Source: Taudactylus pleione
Lineage: Eukaryota > Chordata > Amphibia > Anura > Myobatrachidae
NCBI GenBank assembly: GCA_031769625.1
Contig: JAUIMM010000088.1
Location: forward strand, 7,207,501 to 7,271,500
Direction: 5' to 3'
DNA length: 64,000 nt
The position numbers were made by a program, and so were the translations under genes. A model generated the notes under the pieces. That model worked only from the letters and a program-made list of their open reading frames with translations, had not been told where the DNA came from and did no database searches. Of this stretch, positions 46,833-56,940 are shown one piece after another (positions within the stretch are counted from its first letter, which is position 1; each line of letters opens with the position of its first letter).

Positions 46833-47688
46833 GGTCCCGGGGGTTTTCCAGCTCTGTGGTGCGTACCATGTTGCGAGCTCGGAAACCGTCTTCCGCGAGG
46901 ATATACCATCGCGTGTGGCATACGTTCTTCCAGTGGTGTCAACCGAGAGGTTATGCACCGCGGGAGTTTCGTCTGTCTCGGATTCTCGCCTTCCTGCAAG
47001 CGGGACTAGATCATGGGCTTCGCCTTGCTTCTTTGAAGGTACAGGTGTCGGCCCTGTCTGTCTGGTTTCACCGTAGGATTGCTACAATCCCGGATGTGCG
47101 CACCTTTATGCAAGGTGTTGTCCGCATTCAGCCGCCCTTTGTTCCACCTGTGGCGCCTTGGGATTTGGCTGTGGTTTGAACCACTGGGATCAGTGGATCT
47201 TAAATGGCTAACAGCTAAGACTGTTTTCCTTCTGGCTATTGCTTCGGCCAGACGTGTTTCTGAGTTAGGGGCTCTTTCTTGTAGACCCCCTTTCTTGGTT
47301 TTTCATGGGAACAGGGCAGTACTCCGCACTCGGCCCGAGTTTCTTCCCAAAGTTGTTTCCCAGTTTCATGTTAACGAGGAAATCGTTGTTCCGGCCTTTA
47401 ACTCACCGGGTCTTTCCGTGGGTGAGGCCTCTTTGGATGTTGTGCGGGCCTTAAGGACTTATGTTGACCGCACTTCTTCGTTTAGGAAGTCGGACGCTTT
47501 GTTTGTCCTCTATGGCTTCCGTAAAAAGGGTTCGCCTGCTTCAAAGCAAACTTTGGCAGCCTGGATCCGTATGGCTATTTCTGAAGCTTATCTTCATGAG
47601 GTATTACAGGTTTGACACCTTCGCCTCTCAGGATGCTTCCTTCGGGCAGCGGATTCTCCTTTCTGCACAGGAGCGTCCCCACCCTTAA
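46640..47688 (+). pseudogene. DIRS tyrosine recombinase, copy B, catalytic box deleted
   Basis: The N-terminal domain (ARKPSSARIYHRVWHTFFQW) and first catalytic Arg (SARRVSELGAL, about 47245) are present. Relative to copy A, about 25 nt are missing at 47177 (frameshift and TGA), and roughly 140 nt are missing at about 47605, removing the HxxR box. The Tyr context (RYYRFDTFASQDASFG) follows directly. Loss of two of the conserved catalytic residues makes the enzyme non-functional. Confidence 0.87.
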
Positions 47689-47719
47689 AGGATACTGCTT
47701 TGGGACATCCCCAAGGTAT

Positions 47720-47820
47720 CCTGTGGATACCCTATGGACCCTGAAGTAGAAAATATGAGATATGGTAAGAACTTACCCTTGTTATCTCTATTTCTACGAA
47801 GTCCATAGGGTTCCACAGGA
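47720..47820 (+). repeat. DIRS copy B internal complementary region
   Basis: GGACCCTGAAGTAGAAAA joined to TATGAGATATGGTAAGAAC reproduces the inverse of both termini of this copy, including its own right-end sequence CATATTTT rather than that of copy A. Confidence 0.82.
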
Positions 47821-47968
47821 CTCCTGCCCTGTCGCACCTGTGCTGCAGATGGGCTTTGCTCTGGTCACCGGTTTTCCGTCTCCCTCTGGTGAGAATGTGA
47901 TTCTTGTATGTGTCCAGATCTTTGTTCTCTCTCTTCCTTCTCCTCCTCCGGCCTATGGCTTGGTAACT

Positions 47969-48157
47969 AACTGAGGTGCTTTGGCTCGGGGGCGGGGTAT
48001 AGGAGGGGGACCTAGTGCATCCTGGGAGGCTGAAAGCTTAACTCTTTGGTGCCCTGCGACTGACGTCACACCTATACCCCAAGGTATCCTGTGGAACCCT
48101 ATGGACTTCGTAGAAATAGAGATAACAAGGGTAAGTTCTTACCATATCTCATATTTT
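47969..48157 (+). repeat. DIRS copy B right inverted terminal repeat
   Basis: AACTGAGGTGCTTTGGCTCG through ACCATATCTCATATTTT. Confidence 0.85.
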
Positions 48158-48940
48158 CAGAGCTGTTGTATTTAAGTTACCCATTTGCAAACCAAAGTTT
48201 TTCATTTAAACTGCATTTTTATTTTTTTGGTAAGACTGGTTATTTAAAGAATCCAGACATAATTGTACTGTCTAGATGGTAGGACTGCATATTCCAAAAG
48301 GAGAAAGAGAGAAGTCACATTTTCTGAATATTACTCGTTAATCGCAGTCCTGTCATTCAAAAGGTTGGCTTCAATAATTGAGTTTGGCCTATGAAGACAG
48401 AATGTGTGTTCCAGTGTTTACAACAGGGATTGTGTAAATGGTGTGGCTGCTGTATGTGACATAGGCACATGATGGCGCCAAAGCCCAGGAACAATTTTAC
48501 CAGGAAAAGAGAAAAAGTCTTTTGTAGTCACAGTTGCTTTTCACATAATGAGAATCTTACATAACTTAGTGGATTTATGTGATGAAAACTATCTAAAGTA
48601 TTTGGCCGAGGTTGTCTTATATCAAGATTGATACTGGCAATAAAATCTTGCCAAGTGCACACCGAACATTCTCTTATGTACATATAAGCCTTGCAAATAA
48701 ACTAATTTGTATAGATTTGTGTTGCCACAAGCCGTTTCTTGTTTTTCAGAGGTTGGGTCGAATATAATGCAAATAGGCCTTCCCGGTCAACCATAAAATC
48801 ATTGTAGTTAGTTGAAGTGCATAGTGTCAGCTGCACACATTTGAACGAATTGCAGCCTACTGGCCTGATTCTGAGTCGAATGCAGTGGAGCAATGATTTT
48901 TGTCTGAGTCGAACCGCACATTCTTCCCGCTTTTTGTTCA
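48158..48940. other. Spacer with a G-family end fragment
   Basis: No gene. Near 48862 a GGCCTGATTCTGAGTCGAAT left end resembles the one at 14375. The G-family element at 48947 may be nested in that older copy, whose other parts may include the inverted segment near 49755-49800. Confidence 0.4.
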
Positions 48941-48946
48941 TACATA

Positions 48947-49519
48947 GGGCCTGATTCAGAGCCGCTCGCTCGTGCTGTGCGTTCGCAAGCGGCTCGTGCA
49001 CGAACTACACACTGCGATCGCATCCTTCTCGCTCACCCAGCAAAGGCAGCCCAGGGTAATTAGTGACAGGAGAGGCCGTTTGTGGGTGGTAACAGGGGCA
49101 AGACACTAATAACAGGGGGTAGGAGATGCGAACGCAGGCATGCCTGAGTGTTTCAACGCCATTTTAGAGGCGTGCATAATTAACAGGCAGCGTCATAGTA
49201 CACATCGCTTGCCTTTTTTTAGACTGATTTCCTCGCAATGCTTGCGGTAGGGTAAAGCTACCTCAAGCACTGCGTTCACGCCGATGGTGCTCGATGTACC
49301 AATGTTTTAATACACTTCCTGGAGATGACTTGTTGCTGGTGGGCGGCTTGGCTCTGCCTGTGTGATTGAGCATACACATACACAAAGTGGCCGCTCGCTA
49401 ACACATGGTGGGCGTGCTTATGCCTTGGCGAGCGATCACTTCCCGTGCCGTCACTTTGACAAATTTGCATATGCATCCAGCAAGCGTACGCAGATAGCAA
49501 ACGGGTCTGAATCAGGCCC
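48947..49519. mobile_element. G-family MITE
   Basis: Ends GGGCCTGATTCAGAGCCGCT and GGGTCTGAATCAGGCCC, flanked on both sides by ATA (48944-48946, 49520-49522). No transposase. Confidence 0.85.
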
Positions 49520-49799
49520 ATAGTCACATATCAAATTTAGATGCATAATAGCAGAAATGTAAGGGGTGTACCTGGACAGTGACTGGAACTTAACGGGGCT
49601 GACTAAACAGATGCACAGAGTTGTTGTATTTAATGGGAGTGTCACTGACAGCATTTGCTTACAGAGATGCTCAACCACTGAGGCCATACTCGGATCGAGA
49701 AACTTGCACCAGCCCTTTGGCAGGTACAAGTTTTCATGGTGCATATTCGGTGTCTACGGATGCTGACAGTGGGCGTCTCAGTCCTTGCACATTTACTGT

Positions 49800-50400
49800 A
49801 GGAGTGCAAGTAGATGACATAGAGATCGCCACAGCGATGCTGCCAAATTTAATGCCTGAGTTTGACTTTGTAGTTGTAGCGTTGGAAGCAAACACAGCCA
49901 AGTTAACCACAGACACAGTCAGAGCAATACTGCTACAGTTTCAGGAGCGCGTGCCAGTTGAGTCGAACGCTGTGGGTACTGCATTACACACTAAAAATTA
50001 GAAGCTTAGAAAAGTCAAGTTCAACAAAAGAAAATGAAAGCTATGCACAACAAGGAATGCAACAACAAAGATGAATTGGCACTGAGTGTCTCAGTCATGA
50101 AAAAGATTCTTGATATATTGATTCAGGTGCTACAAGGCATTTCAGTTGCAATGAAGAGTGGTTCACCAAATTAGCTGCATGTGATCCTTTGAGACTCAAA
50201 AGAGTTGGGATTGAAGTGCTTACAACCACAAAAATTGAAACAATTACAGCCCACTTAAAAAGTGGGACTAAAACAAAATTCACCATAATTCAAGAAGTGC
50301 TTTTATGTACCAGAGATTTGAACAAATCTTGTAGCCATCAGTGTCCTAGAGCAGAGAGGTCACAAAGTTGACTTCACAAAAGGAAAATGCATTGTATGGA
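49800..50400 (+). pseudogene. Ty1/copia gag C-part and protease, decayed
   Basis: The gag fragment reads VDDIEIATAMLPNLMPEFDF and LLQFQER, as in UBN2-type copia gag. After stops and shifts, the protease reads IDSGATRHFSCNEEWF from about 50117, the aspartic-protease DSGAT signature of copia pol. The N-terminal gag and 5' LTR were not found; a MITE fragment precedes it. Confidence 0.72.
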
Positions 50401-50439
50401 ACAGAAAAGGGACTGGGATAGCAACAGGTACTTGGTGCC

Positions 50440-51400
50440 ATCAATTGTACATTCTTGACGTACAGAAGTGTTATGCATTGATGACAACTGAGTCACAGCC
50501 TATGAAACTGACACAGAAGATTTGGTCACCTTGGATATGAACATGTTCAAAAATTACTGAATGGGATGGCCACAGGAATGTCAGTGACTAATACAGAAAA
50601 AACTATGTGAAAGCTGTATAACAGGAAAACAAAACCATCAGCCATTTCCAAAGTCAGCAAGGAGAGCCGAAGCACCACTGGAGTTAATCAATACACGTTT
50701 GTGGTCCAATGGAAGTCATTCAATAAGTGGCTACAGATACTTCATAACATTCATTGATGACTTCACAAGAATGACGTGCATATACTTCATCAAAAAGAAG
50801 TCTGAAGTAATGAAGAAAATCACAGACTACAAGAGACTTGTAGAGAATCAAACAGGTCACAGACTCAAGACTTAGATCTGATAATGGTGTAGAATATCTA
50901 TACAAAGATGTGGAATTCTTCCTAAAGAAATACGTAATTGAACATCAATTGACAATTACCTACACTCCTGAACAAAATGATGTAAGTGAGCGAGCAAACC
51001 GCACATTAATGGAGAAAGCTAGATGTATGCTAAAGGATACAGGCCTAAACAAGCAATTTGTGTAAGCGGTGTCTGCAGCAGTCTCCCTAAAAAAATTGTT
51101 TTCCCATAGTTGCCTTAAAAGACAAAACATCAACTGAAGCGTGGTCAGAGAGAGAGAGAGCCAAGTGTAAAGTATCTAAGAACTTTTGTAAGTACTGCCT
51201 ACATGCATATACCAAAAGAGAGAAAATGCATGCTGGATTCAAAATCTATGAAAAGCTTTATGCTTGGCTACTGCCTAGAAAGTAAGGGTTACAGACTCTG
51301 GATCCAAGTAGCAAAAAGCTTGTCAAGACAAGAGATGTCACATTTAAAGAAACAACACAGCATAAAAGATGGAATTTTAAATGCAGAATAAGTAAATATC
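50440..51400 (+). pseudogene. Copia integrase, decayed
   Basis: Pre-integrase segment (CHQLYILDVQKCYALM) and catalytic core fragments including RSDNGVEYLYKDVEFFLKKY and TYTPEQNDVSERANRTLMEK (about 50875-51040), the copia D,D-35-E region. Many frameshifts and stops. Confidence 0.75.
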
Positions 51401-51589
51401 ACGGTGTATGCCAGAAACTGAACCAGAGGCTACCAACGTGGACATCCAAGCACAGGAAAAGAACTTCCACAAAGTCAAACATTCTAGAAGCACAGCCAAG
51501 AGTCTACTGGTGCGAATGGAAATCAGCGTTGGAGAAGAAAATGAAGTTGCTCGATGAAAACAATACGTGGACTATAGTTTAAAGACTTA

Positions 51590-52890
51590 GCACTTGCAAG
51601 ATGGTCAAAACTAAGTGGGTGTTCTGCAGAAAGATCGGGGCAGACGGAAGCATTGCACGTTATAAGGCTAGTTTGGTTGCAGAACGCTACACCGAGAAGT
51701 CGGGAATCCATTATAATGGAACCTATTTCCCGGTGGCAAATTACAGCACATTATTGCTGGTCTTCACTATATCTGCCCTGCATTACATGCTACTCTACCA
51801 GCTGGATTTCTTTTCAGCCTTCCTGATTGGTGAACTGATGGAGGAAATATATATGTAGCTGCCTGAATACTATAACGAAAAGAAGGGGAAGTCTGTCTTC
51901 TAAAAAAAAAAAAAAGGCACTTTATGGCCTGAAGCAGAGTGGCCGATGCTGGTATATAAAATTAGACGCTTTACTACAGGATATTTTGAATAAACAATAA
52001 AAATATATGGATCTGCGCTTCACAGTAGGCAGCTGCTGATGGCAAAAGGTAATCCCTAAAATTACCCCAAAAGAGATATATAAAACACAATGTAGTCACC
52101 AGAGCGCACAAAGAACAAGGACATAGAGTTAGAATGATAAATGCTGCCACTATATACTTATATACAACGTGACAAAAACTTCAACAAAAAGTGTGTAGTA
52201 AGAGTCTCTGTGGACTATCTCCATAGTCACAATAGGAGGGTTGCTTCGTTATGTTCAGGATGCTTTTTTCATGAAGGTCTCCTTAATCCCATGTCTCACT
52301 CACGTGCACATAAAAGAAAGGAAAAGAAAGGGACCTTCCTGGTGTATTACCATTTATTAAAGTAAGACATGTAAATACAAGACATATAAAATCCACCGTA
52401 TTTTGATAAAAATCAAGGCGTACCGGAAAGTGGGGGTGTAGACAAAGTACACCAAAAGCGCTATAGGGGTCCTTCCTGAGGAACAGGAACAGGGGGTCCC
52501 AAAACGATCTGCAACCCACCTGATTATAAGGGTGTCCTTGTTCTTTGTGCGCTCTGGTGACTACACTGTGTTTTAGGATATTTTGAATGCTCAAAGACAG
52601 ATCACTGTCTCTATCATAAGTTCATACAGAAGAAACTTTTTATAATTGTCTTGTATGTGGATGACTTACTATCGGCAGGCCAAAAAGAACACATTGCTGA
52701 AGTAAGAATTGTTTGGACAAAAATTCTAAATGAAAGACCTAGGTCCAGCGCATTACTTGATAGGCCTAAGAATTAGCCAAGACCTAGAGAAGGGCACTTT
52801 ATCTGTTGGCAAACATAACTATGTCGAGAACATCCTTGAGAAATATGGGATGTTAGATGCCAAACCGATTGTCTCTTTTGTCGATAAGAG
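51590..52890 (+). pseudogene. Copia reverse transcriptase, split by an insertion
   Basis: RT N-part (KTKWVFCRKIGADGSIARYK, YQLDFFSAFLIGELMEEIYM) at 51601-51858. The frame resumes after the inserted element with ECSKTDHCLYHKF and the catalytic LYVDDLLSAG (about 52645-52675), then the connection region YVENILEKYGMLDAKP. Joining across one copy of the 14-bp duplication would restore continuity, so the insertion postdates the retrotransposon. Confidence 0.82.
51992..52574. mobile_element. 583-bp insertion with 14-bp target duplication
   Basis: AGGATATTTTGAAT occurs immediately before (51978-51991) and after (52575-52588). A GTAGTCACCAGAGCGCACAA segment at about 52092 is inverted at the right end. 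Duplication length suggests an RT-mediated (LINE/SINE-like) insertion, perhaps on the minus strand with a T-rich tail at the left; the family is unknown. Confidence 0.75.
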
Positions 52891-52899
52891 TGCCTAAAT

Positions 52900-54000
52900 A
52901 AAGTTTTATGTCATGTAAAAGTGAGAATGAGGCTGAAGACATGAAGAACGTTCCTTATGAGAATGTCATTGGGCCCTCGATGTATGCGAGTGTTGGGACC
53001 TGTCCTGATATTACGCATGCAGTGTGCAAAGTTAGTCAGTTTGCCACCAACCCAGGAAGACAACATTGGAAAGCTGTCAAAAGAATCCTGAGAAATCTAA
53101 AGGGGACACCTTCCTTGAGATTAGAGTTTACCAGGTCCAGAAACTCTTCACTGGAGTCATTCTGTGATGCTGACTGGTGAGGTGGATGATGATGACCTCC
53201 ATTCTTATACAGGATATTTGTTCCTTTTGGCAGGTGCAGTGGTGAGCTGTGCAAGTAGGAAGCAACTCATAGTGACATTTTCTACTACTGAGGCAGAATA
53301 TATTGTATTGACCGAGTCAGACAAGGAAGCCCTACAAATTTGTCCTCACTCATCTTTGCTGCAGTCGCACCAAACAGGTGTCCCGTGAGACTCTGCTAGT
53401 GTTGTGTGTTTTTTACTGTCGAAAATGTCTGAGTCGTAATGTGACTAGGTTGCGCCGTTGAGACTGTGCTCATTAATTTCATATGTGACACTTGTATATC
53501 TGTGTGCGACTGATTCTCTCAGTCAGTATGCGAAGTGTAGCAATCTCTGAAGCAATTGGAGGCTTCTTTAGCCTCCGGTCACTTCAGAGGCCAGCGGCGG
53601 TCGGCGGGGATAAGTGTCGGGCGGCAGGCTGTTTCTGCCGGGCGATGCGCCTGCAGAAAACAGCCTGGGGAGAACCCTGCGCTTGTTGCACGGGACCTGG
53701 CGGCTCAGTCATAATAGGTATATCACGCTGCATGGCGTATTGAGGCTAGATGAGCAAGGTCACATCTGTACATCTCAAAGAGACTTTAAGCAAATTGAGT
53801 CAGATTCCATCAACATAGTGTGATAACAGGGGTGCAATTGACCTATAGCATAGTGCTAAGCATTATAGAAGATCCAAACATACTGAAATTGTGCATAGCT
53901 TCATCCGCGAGCTTGTGGAGAAGGGATCTGTTGATACAGGTCATATTGCCAGTGAAGAGAACCCTGCAGTTATACTTACAAAGGTCATTACATGACACTC
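52900..54000 (+). pseudogene. Copia RNase H, interrupted by a P-family MITE
   Basis: RNase H blocks: MYASVGTCPDITHAVCKVSQ, SLESFCDADW, YTGYLFLLAGAVVSCASRKQ and STTEAEYIVLTESDKEAL up to about 53340. The conserved end (RRSKHTEIVHSFIRELVEKG and IASEENPAVILTK) lies at about 53855-53985. The stretch between is the P-family element. A 3' LTR was not identified. Confidence 0.8.
53376..53768. mobile_element. P-family element nested in the copia relic
   Basis: The right end CACATCTG is followed by TA as in P copy 1, and internal sequence (ACACTTGTATATCTGTGTGC, GGACCTGGCGGCTCA) matches 2605-2900. The left boundary (about 53376, CAGGTGTCC) is approximate. Confidence 0.6.
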
Positions 54001-54129
54001 GATTGCCATGTTCCTAAAGAGCAATGGACAGGAATTTACTTGAAATGTTGATGTTTTCTTGCTTGTCTAACAAAAATTCTTTAACACGTAACTAAAAGTA
54101 AATGTTTGTGTAAGATAGAGAAGCTTGTA

Positions 54130-54488
54130 GAGAGGAGGGTTTTCCGCCTAAAATACATCTTTTTTGCAAAGCGATGCGGCATGCCTCTATTCTGTGTGTG
54201 ACTGCTGTTATATCTGCATGCGAATGGCTACATTATAGTGTCAGCAGCTGTGACACTGTAACGTAGCATTTCACATGCAGATACAGCCGCAGTTGCACAC
54301 AGAATATAGGTATGCCGCATATCATTTTAATCAGCATAAGCTACTATCATCACTTTGCAAATAAAAAGCACGTAAGGGAAAAATTTGCACAAAAATATGC
54401 TCAGCGCTACCAAGTCACACCATGGCATGGCGCAACTAGAAGGGGTTGTTTAACGCTTAAGAGGGCTAGATGTATGTGTAAACAACTG
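54130..54488. mobile_element. P-family palindromic MITE, copy 4 (left end lost)
   Basis: The palindromic core (TATCTGCATGCGAATGGCTA ... TTTCACATGCAGATA) and the segment with CTCAGCGCTACCAAGTCACAC match 7457-7977. The right end AACAACTG is followed by TA. The left terminal repeat is not visible. Confidence 0.65.
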
Positions 54489-54591
54489 TACACTCTGCCA
54501 TACCACCGCCAGTTGTACACACACATTCCAACAGAAGCGGGTGTATGGTTTTCAATCCTTCTGTTGCCAGGCTGCTATGAAATGTGTATTC

Positions 54592-55155
54592 AGGGTATGC
54601 AATCGGGAAGCCGGCAGCCGGCTTCCCGACTGTCATATCCCGGCAAGGGTGAAATGCCGGGCGTCTAGATGTAGACACCCGGCATTTCCCCGACGCCGGG
54701 AGACCGGCGCCCGGCATCCCGATCGTAGTGATGCCGGGCACCGCGAGCGGACAGCCACTGGGGGGGGGGTTAGATTTAGGGCTCCCGGGGGGGACTTAGG
54801 GTTAGGCACCCCCCTGGGAGGGTTAGGGTCAGGCTAGGGGGAGGGAGGGTTAGGGTTAGGCACCCCGGGGGGGGGGGGACTTAGGGTTAGGCACCCCCCC
54901 GGGGGACTTAGGTTTAGGCAGCGGGGAAGGGGGTGGTTAGGGTTAGGCACTTAGAGGGGGGATTAGGGTTAGGCACTTGGGGGGGAGGTTAGGGTTAGGC
55001 ACCCCTAAGGAGGGTTAGGTTAGGTTAGACAATACCTACCTATCCACGATCGGGATTTCCAGCGCTGTCGGGCTTCCGCTGCCGGGATCTCTCCTGATGT
55101 CGGGCTGCCGCTGCCGGGAATCGAACCCTGCGGCCGATGGTATTTCATACCACTT
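54592..55155. mobile_element. T-family element with G-rich telomere-like core, copy 4
   Basis: GGGAAGCCGGCAGCCGGCTT-type left end and TGCCGGGAATCGAACCCTGC-type right end bracket 260 bp of imperfect TTAGGGTTAGGCACCCC repeats (54764-55025). Confidence 0.7.
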
Positions 55156-55532
55156 CCGTATTCAGTGACTTGTACCCAGGCAGTGGGAGATTTACAAAAG
55201 TAGTTTAAGTGGACACAGCATTGGCAAGTTACAGTGGTGCTGGTATAATTAACAAGTACCAAAGTTTTCAATGCTCCTGAGACTGGAAAGCGTGACAAAA
55301 CGTATTGCTTTCATCAATATATGGCCAGACATTGTAATTAAAACAAAAACAGCAAAATACCCGACACCATTGTTTTCTTTTTCTCATGACTGGTTCGGGG
55401 GGAAGAATGATCTGATTAAGGATTACAGTACTCTGAGAGGTCACATGTCTTGCATTGTTCAGCATGTGGAAAACACAGAAACAGAGCAGTGTGCCTGGGA
55501 GGAAAGCTATAAAACCAAAACCATACAGTAAT
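55156..55532. other. Unannotated spacer
   Basis: No feature recognised. Confidence 0.45.
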
Positions 55533-55540
55533 CCTAACCA

Positions 55541-56404
55541 CAGGGGTGTATCTAGGGGTCTGTGCGCCCCTGGCAAAATAATGGACTAGCGCCCCCCTCC
55601 CTCCAAATTTTCTGAATAATTTTATTCTGTCTCCCCAGCCATCCCCCTTCTTTCTACACAGCCTTTCCCACTTCTCTCCCCAGCCAACCCCCTTCTGTGT
55701 CCCCAGCCATTAGCCTTCCACTTTCTGTGTCCCCAGCATTCTCTTTTCTGTGTCCCCTGCCAACCCCTTCTGTGTCCCCAGGCACCCCCCTTTATTCTCT
55801 ACAGCCTTACCCCCTTCTCTCTCCACAGCCATCTCTTTTTTTGTGTCCAAAGGCATCCCCCTTCTGCTTCTCCCCCCACATCCAGCCCCCGCATACCACA
55901 CAGATACTTACCATATCTTCCGATGTGGTATGGCTGCGGCAGGCTCCTCAGTGAGAGCAGCAATGTGGCGCGCCTTGTGTAAAAAAAACTTTATTAATCA
56001 TCTGCTCTGTGCTCACTGCTCAGCTCCTCCACAGATGACGAGGCCACACAATGGTGGAGCTCCAGCCCCTGGCACACAATGGGGCTCAAGCTGTCAGAGT
56101 CCCGGGTCAGAGCCATGCCGCTGCCCTCTTCCCAAAACTCCCTCCCCGGGCATCCGATCTCCCGACTCCTGCAGCATACCCACCCAGGCTCCCACACTAG
56201 AGAACACCTCCGTCTCCGCTCTGTCCCCCTTGGAGGCAGCCGCAGCATCAGTGCCCCAGACAAGCCTTCCCCCGGCCGGTGCAGGCGGGCGGCTACAGGG
56301 GCGTATCTACCCCGTATCTGCAGGTGACACCACCGGGCGGCGCCCCCCCTTTGGCTGCTGCCCCTGGCGAGTGCCATCCTGGCCAATGGGTAGATATGCC
56401 CCTG
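55541..56404. mobile_element. hAT-type non-autonomous element with exact 8-bp duplication
   Basis: The left end CAGGGGTGTATCTAGG and the right end TAGATATGCCCCTG are inverted, and CCTAACCA flanks both sides exactly (55533-55540, 56405-56412). Contains a short CCCTTCTGTGTCCCCAGCC minisatellite (55620-55880) and GC-rich DNA. A second inward copy of the end (CAGGGGCGTATCTACC at 56295) forms a smaller inverted pair with the right terminus. The 219-codon ORF at 55750-56409 spans repeat and GC-rich DNA and shows no transposase motif. Confidence 0.87.
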
Positions 56405-56412
56405 CCTAACCA

Positions 56413-56744
56413 CATAAGTACATCTGCGTCAGGCTGCCGAAGAAGAAGTATTGTGATTTGGAATGGATGAGTCTGTCCTTATATTAATTAAAATAGTGCA
56501 TAATCTGTACAGGGGACTGGGTCAGAGTATGTCTAGAATGTGATGGAGTAATTAGGTCCAGAGCTAAAGGTTCACATTCTCCCCAACAAACACTTACAAT
56601 TGGATGTCATTAGTGTTTATATGTAGAGATGGAGTAATGTACTATGCACGTTAGGCTAGATGTGCATATGAGTGCACCAACATGATGATATAATTTGTTT
56701 TATTTTATAAATATATATACACTACACATGTGGATCAATGTTTA
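56413..56744. other. Unannotated spacer
   Basis: AT-rich, no feature recognised. Confidence 0.45.
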
Positions 56745-56752
56745 CATTAGAC

Positions 56753-56932
56753 CAGGGCTTCCCAAACTCGGTCCTCAACACTAATAGTCCAGGTTTTAAG
56801 GATATCCATGCTTGTACTTAGATAGTATAATCAAACTGACTGAGTTACTAAATAAATCACTTGTGCCTAGTATAGCTATCCTGAAATCCTGGACTGTTAG
56901 GGTGCCTTGAGGACCAAGTTTGGGAATCGCTG
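56753..56932. mobile_element. 180-bp hAT-type MITE
   Basis: The ends CAGGGCTTCCCAAACTCGGT and CCAAGTTTGGGAATCGCTG are inverted repeats of a widespread vertebrate MITE. It is flanked by CATTAGAC / CATAAGAC, an 8-bp duplication with one mismatch. Confidence 0.85.
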
Positions 56933-56940
56933 CATAAGAC

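Larger units (their letters stand above)
42395..48157 (+). mobile_element. DIRS retrotransposon copy B, full-length structure
   Basis: 5.8-kb relative of copy A with the same order: left inverted terminal repeat (42395-42548), long leader, gag, RT/RNase H/methyltransferase-like ORF, recombinase, internal complementary region and right inverted terminal repeat. It is diverged from copy A (for example HGWLINWQKSTL against HGWLINWKKSSL), so the two are not a recent duplication. Frameshifts in gag and RT and two deletions in the recombinase make it inactive. Confidence 0.92.

Noticed and set aside
55750..56409. 219-codon ORF as a possible gene
   Set aside because: Lies wholly inside a non-autonomous hAT-type element with an 8-bp duplication and shows no recognisable domain.
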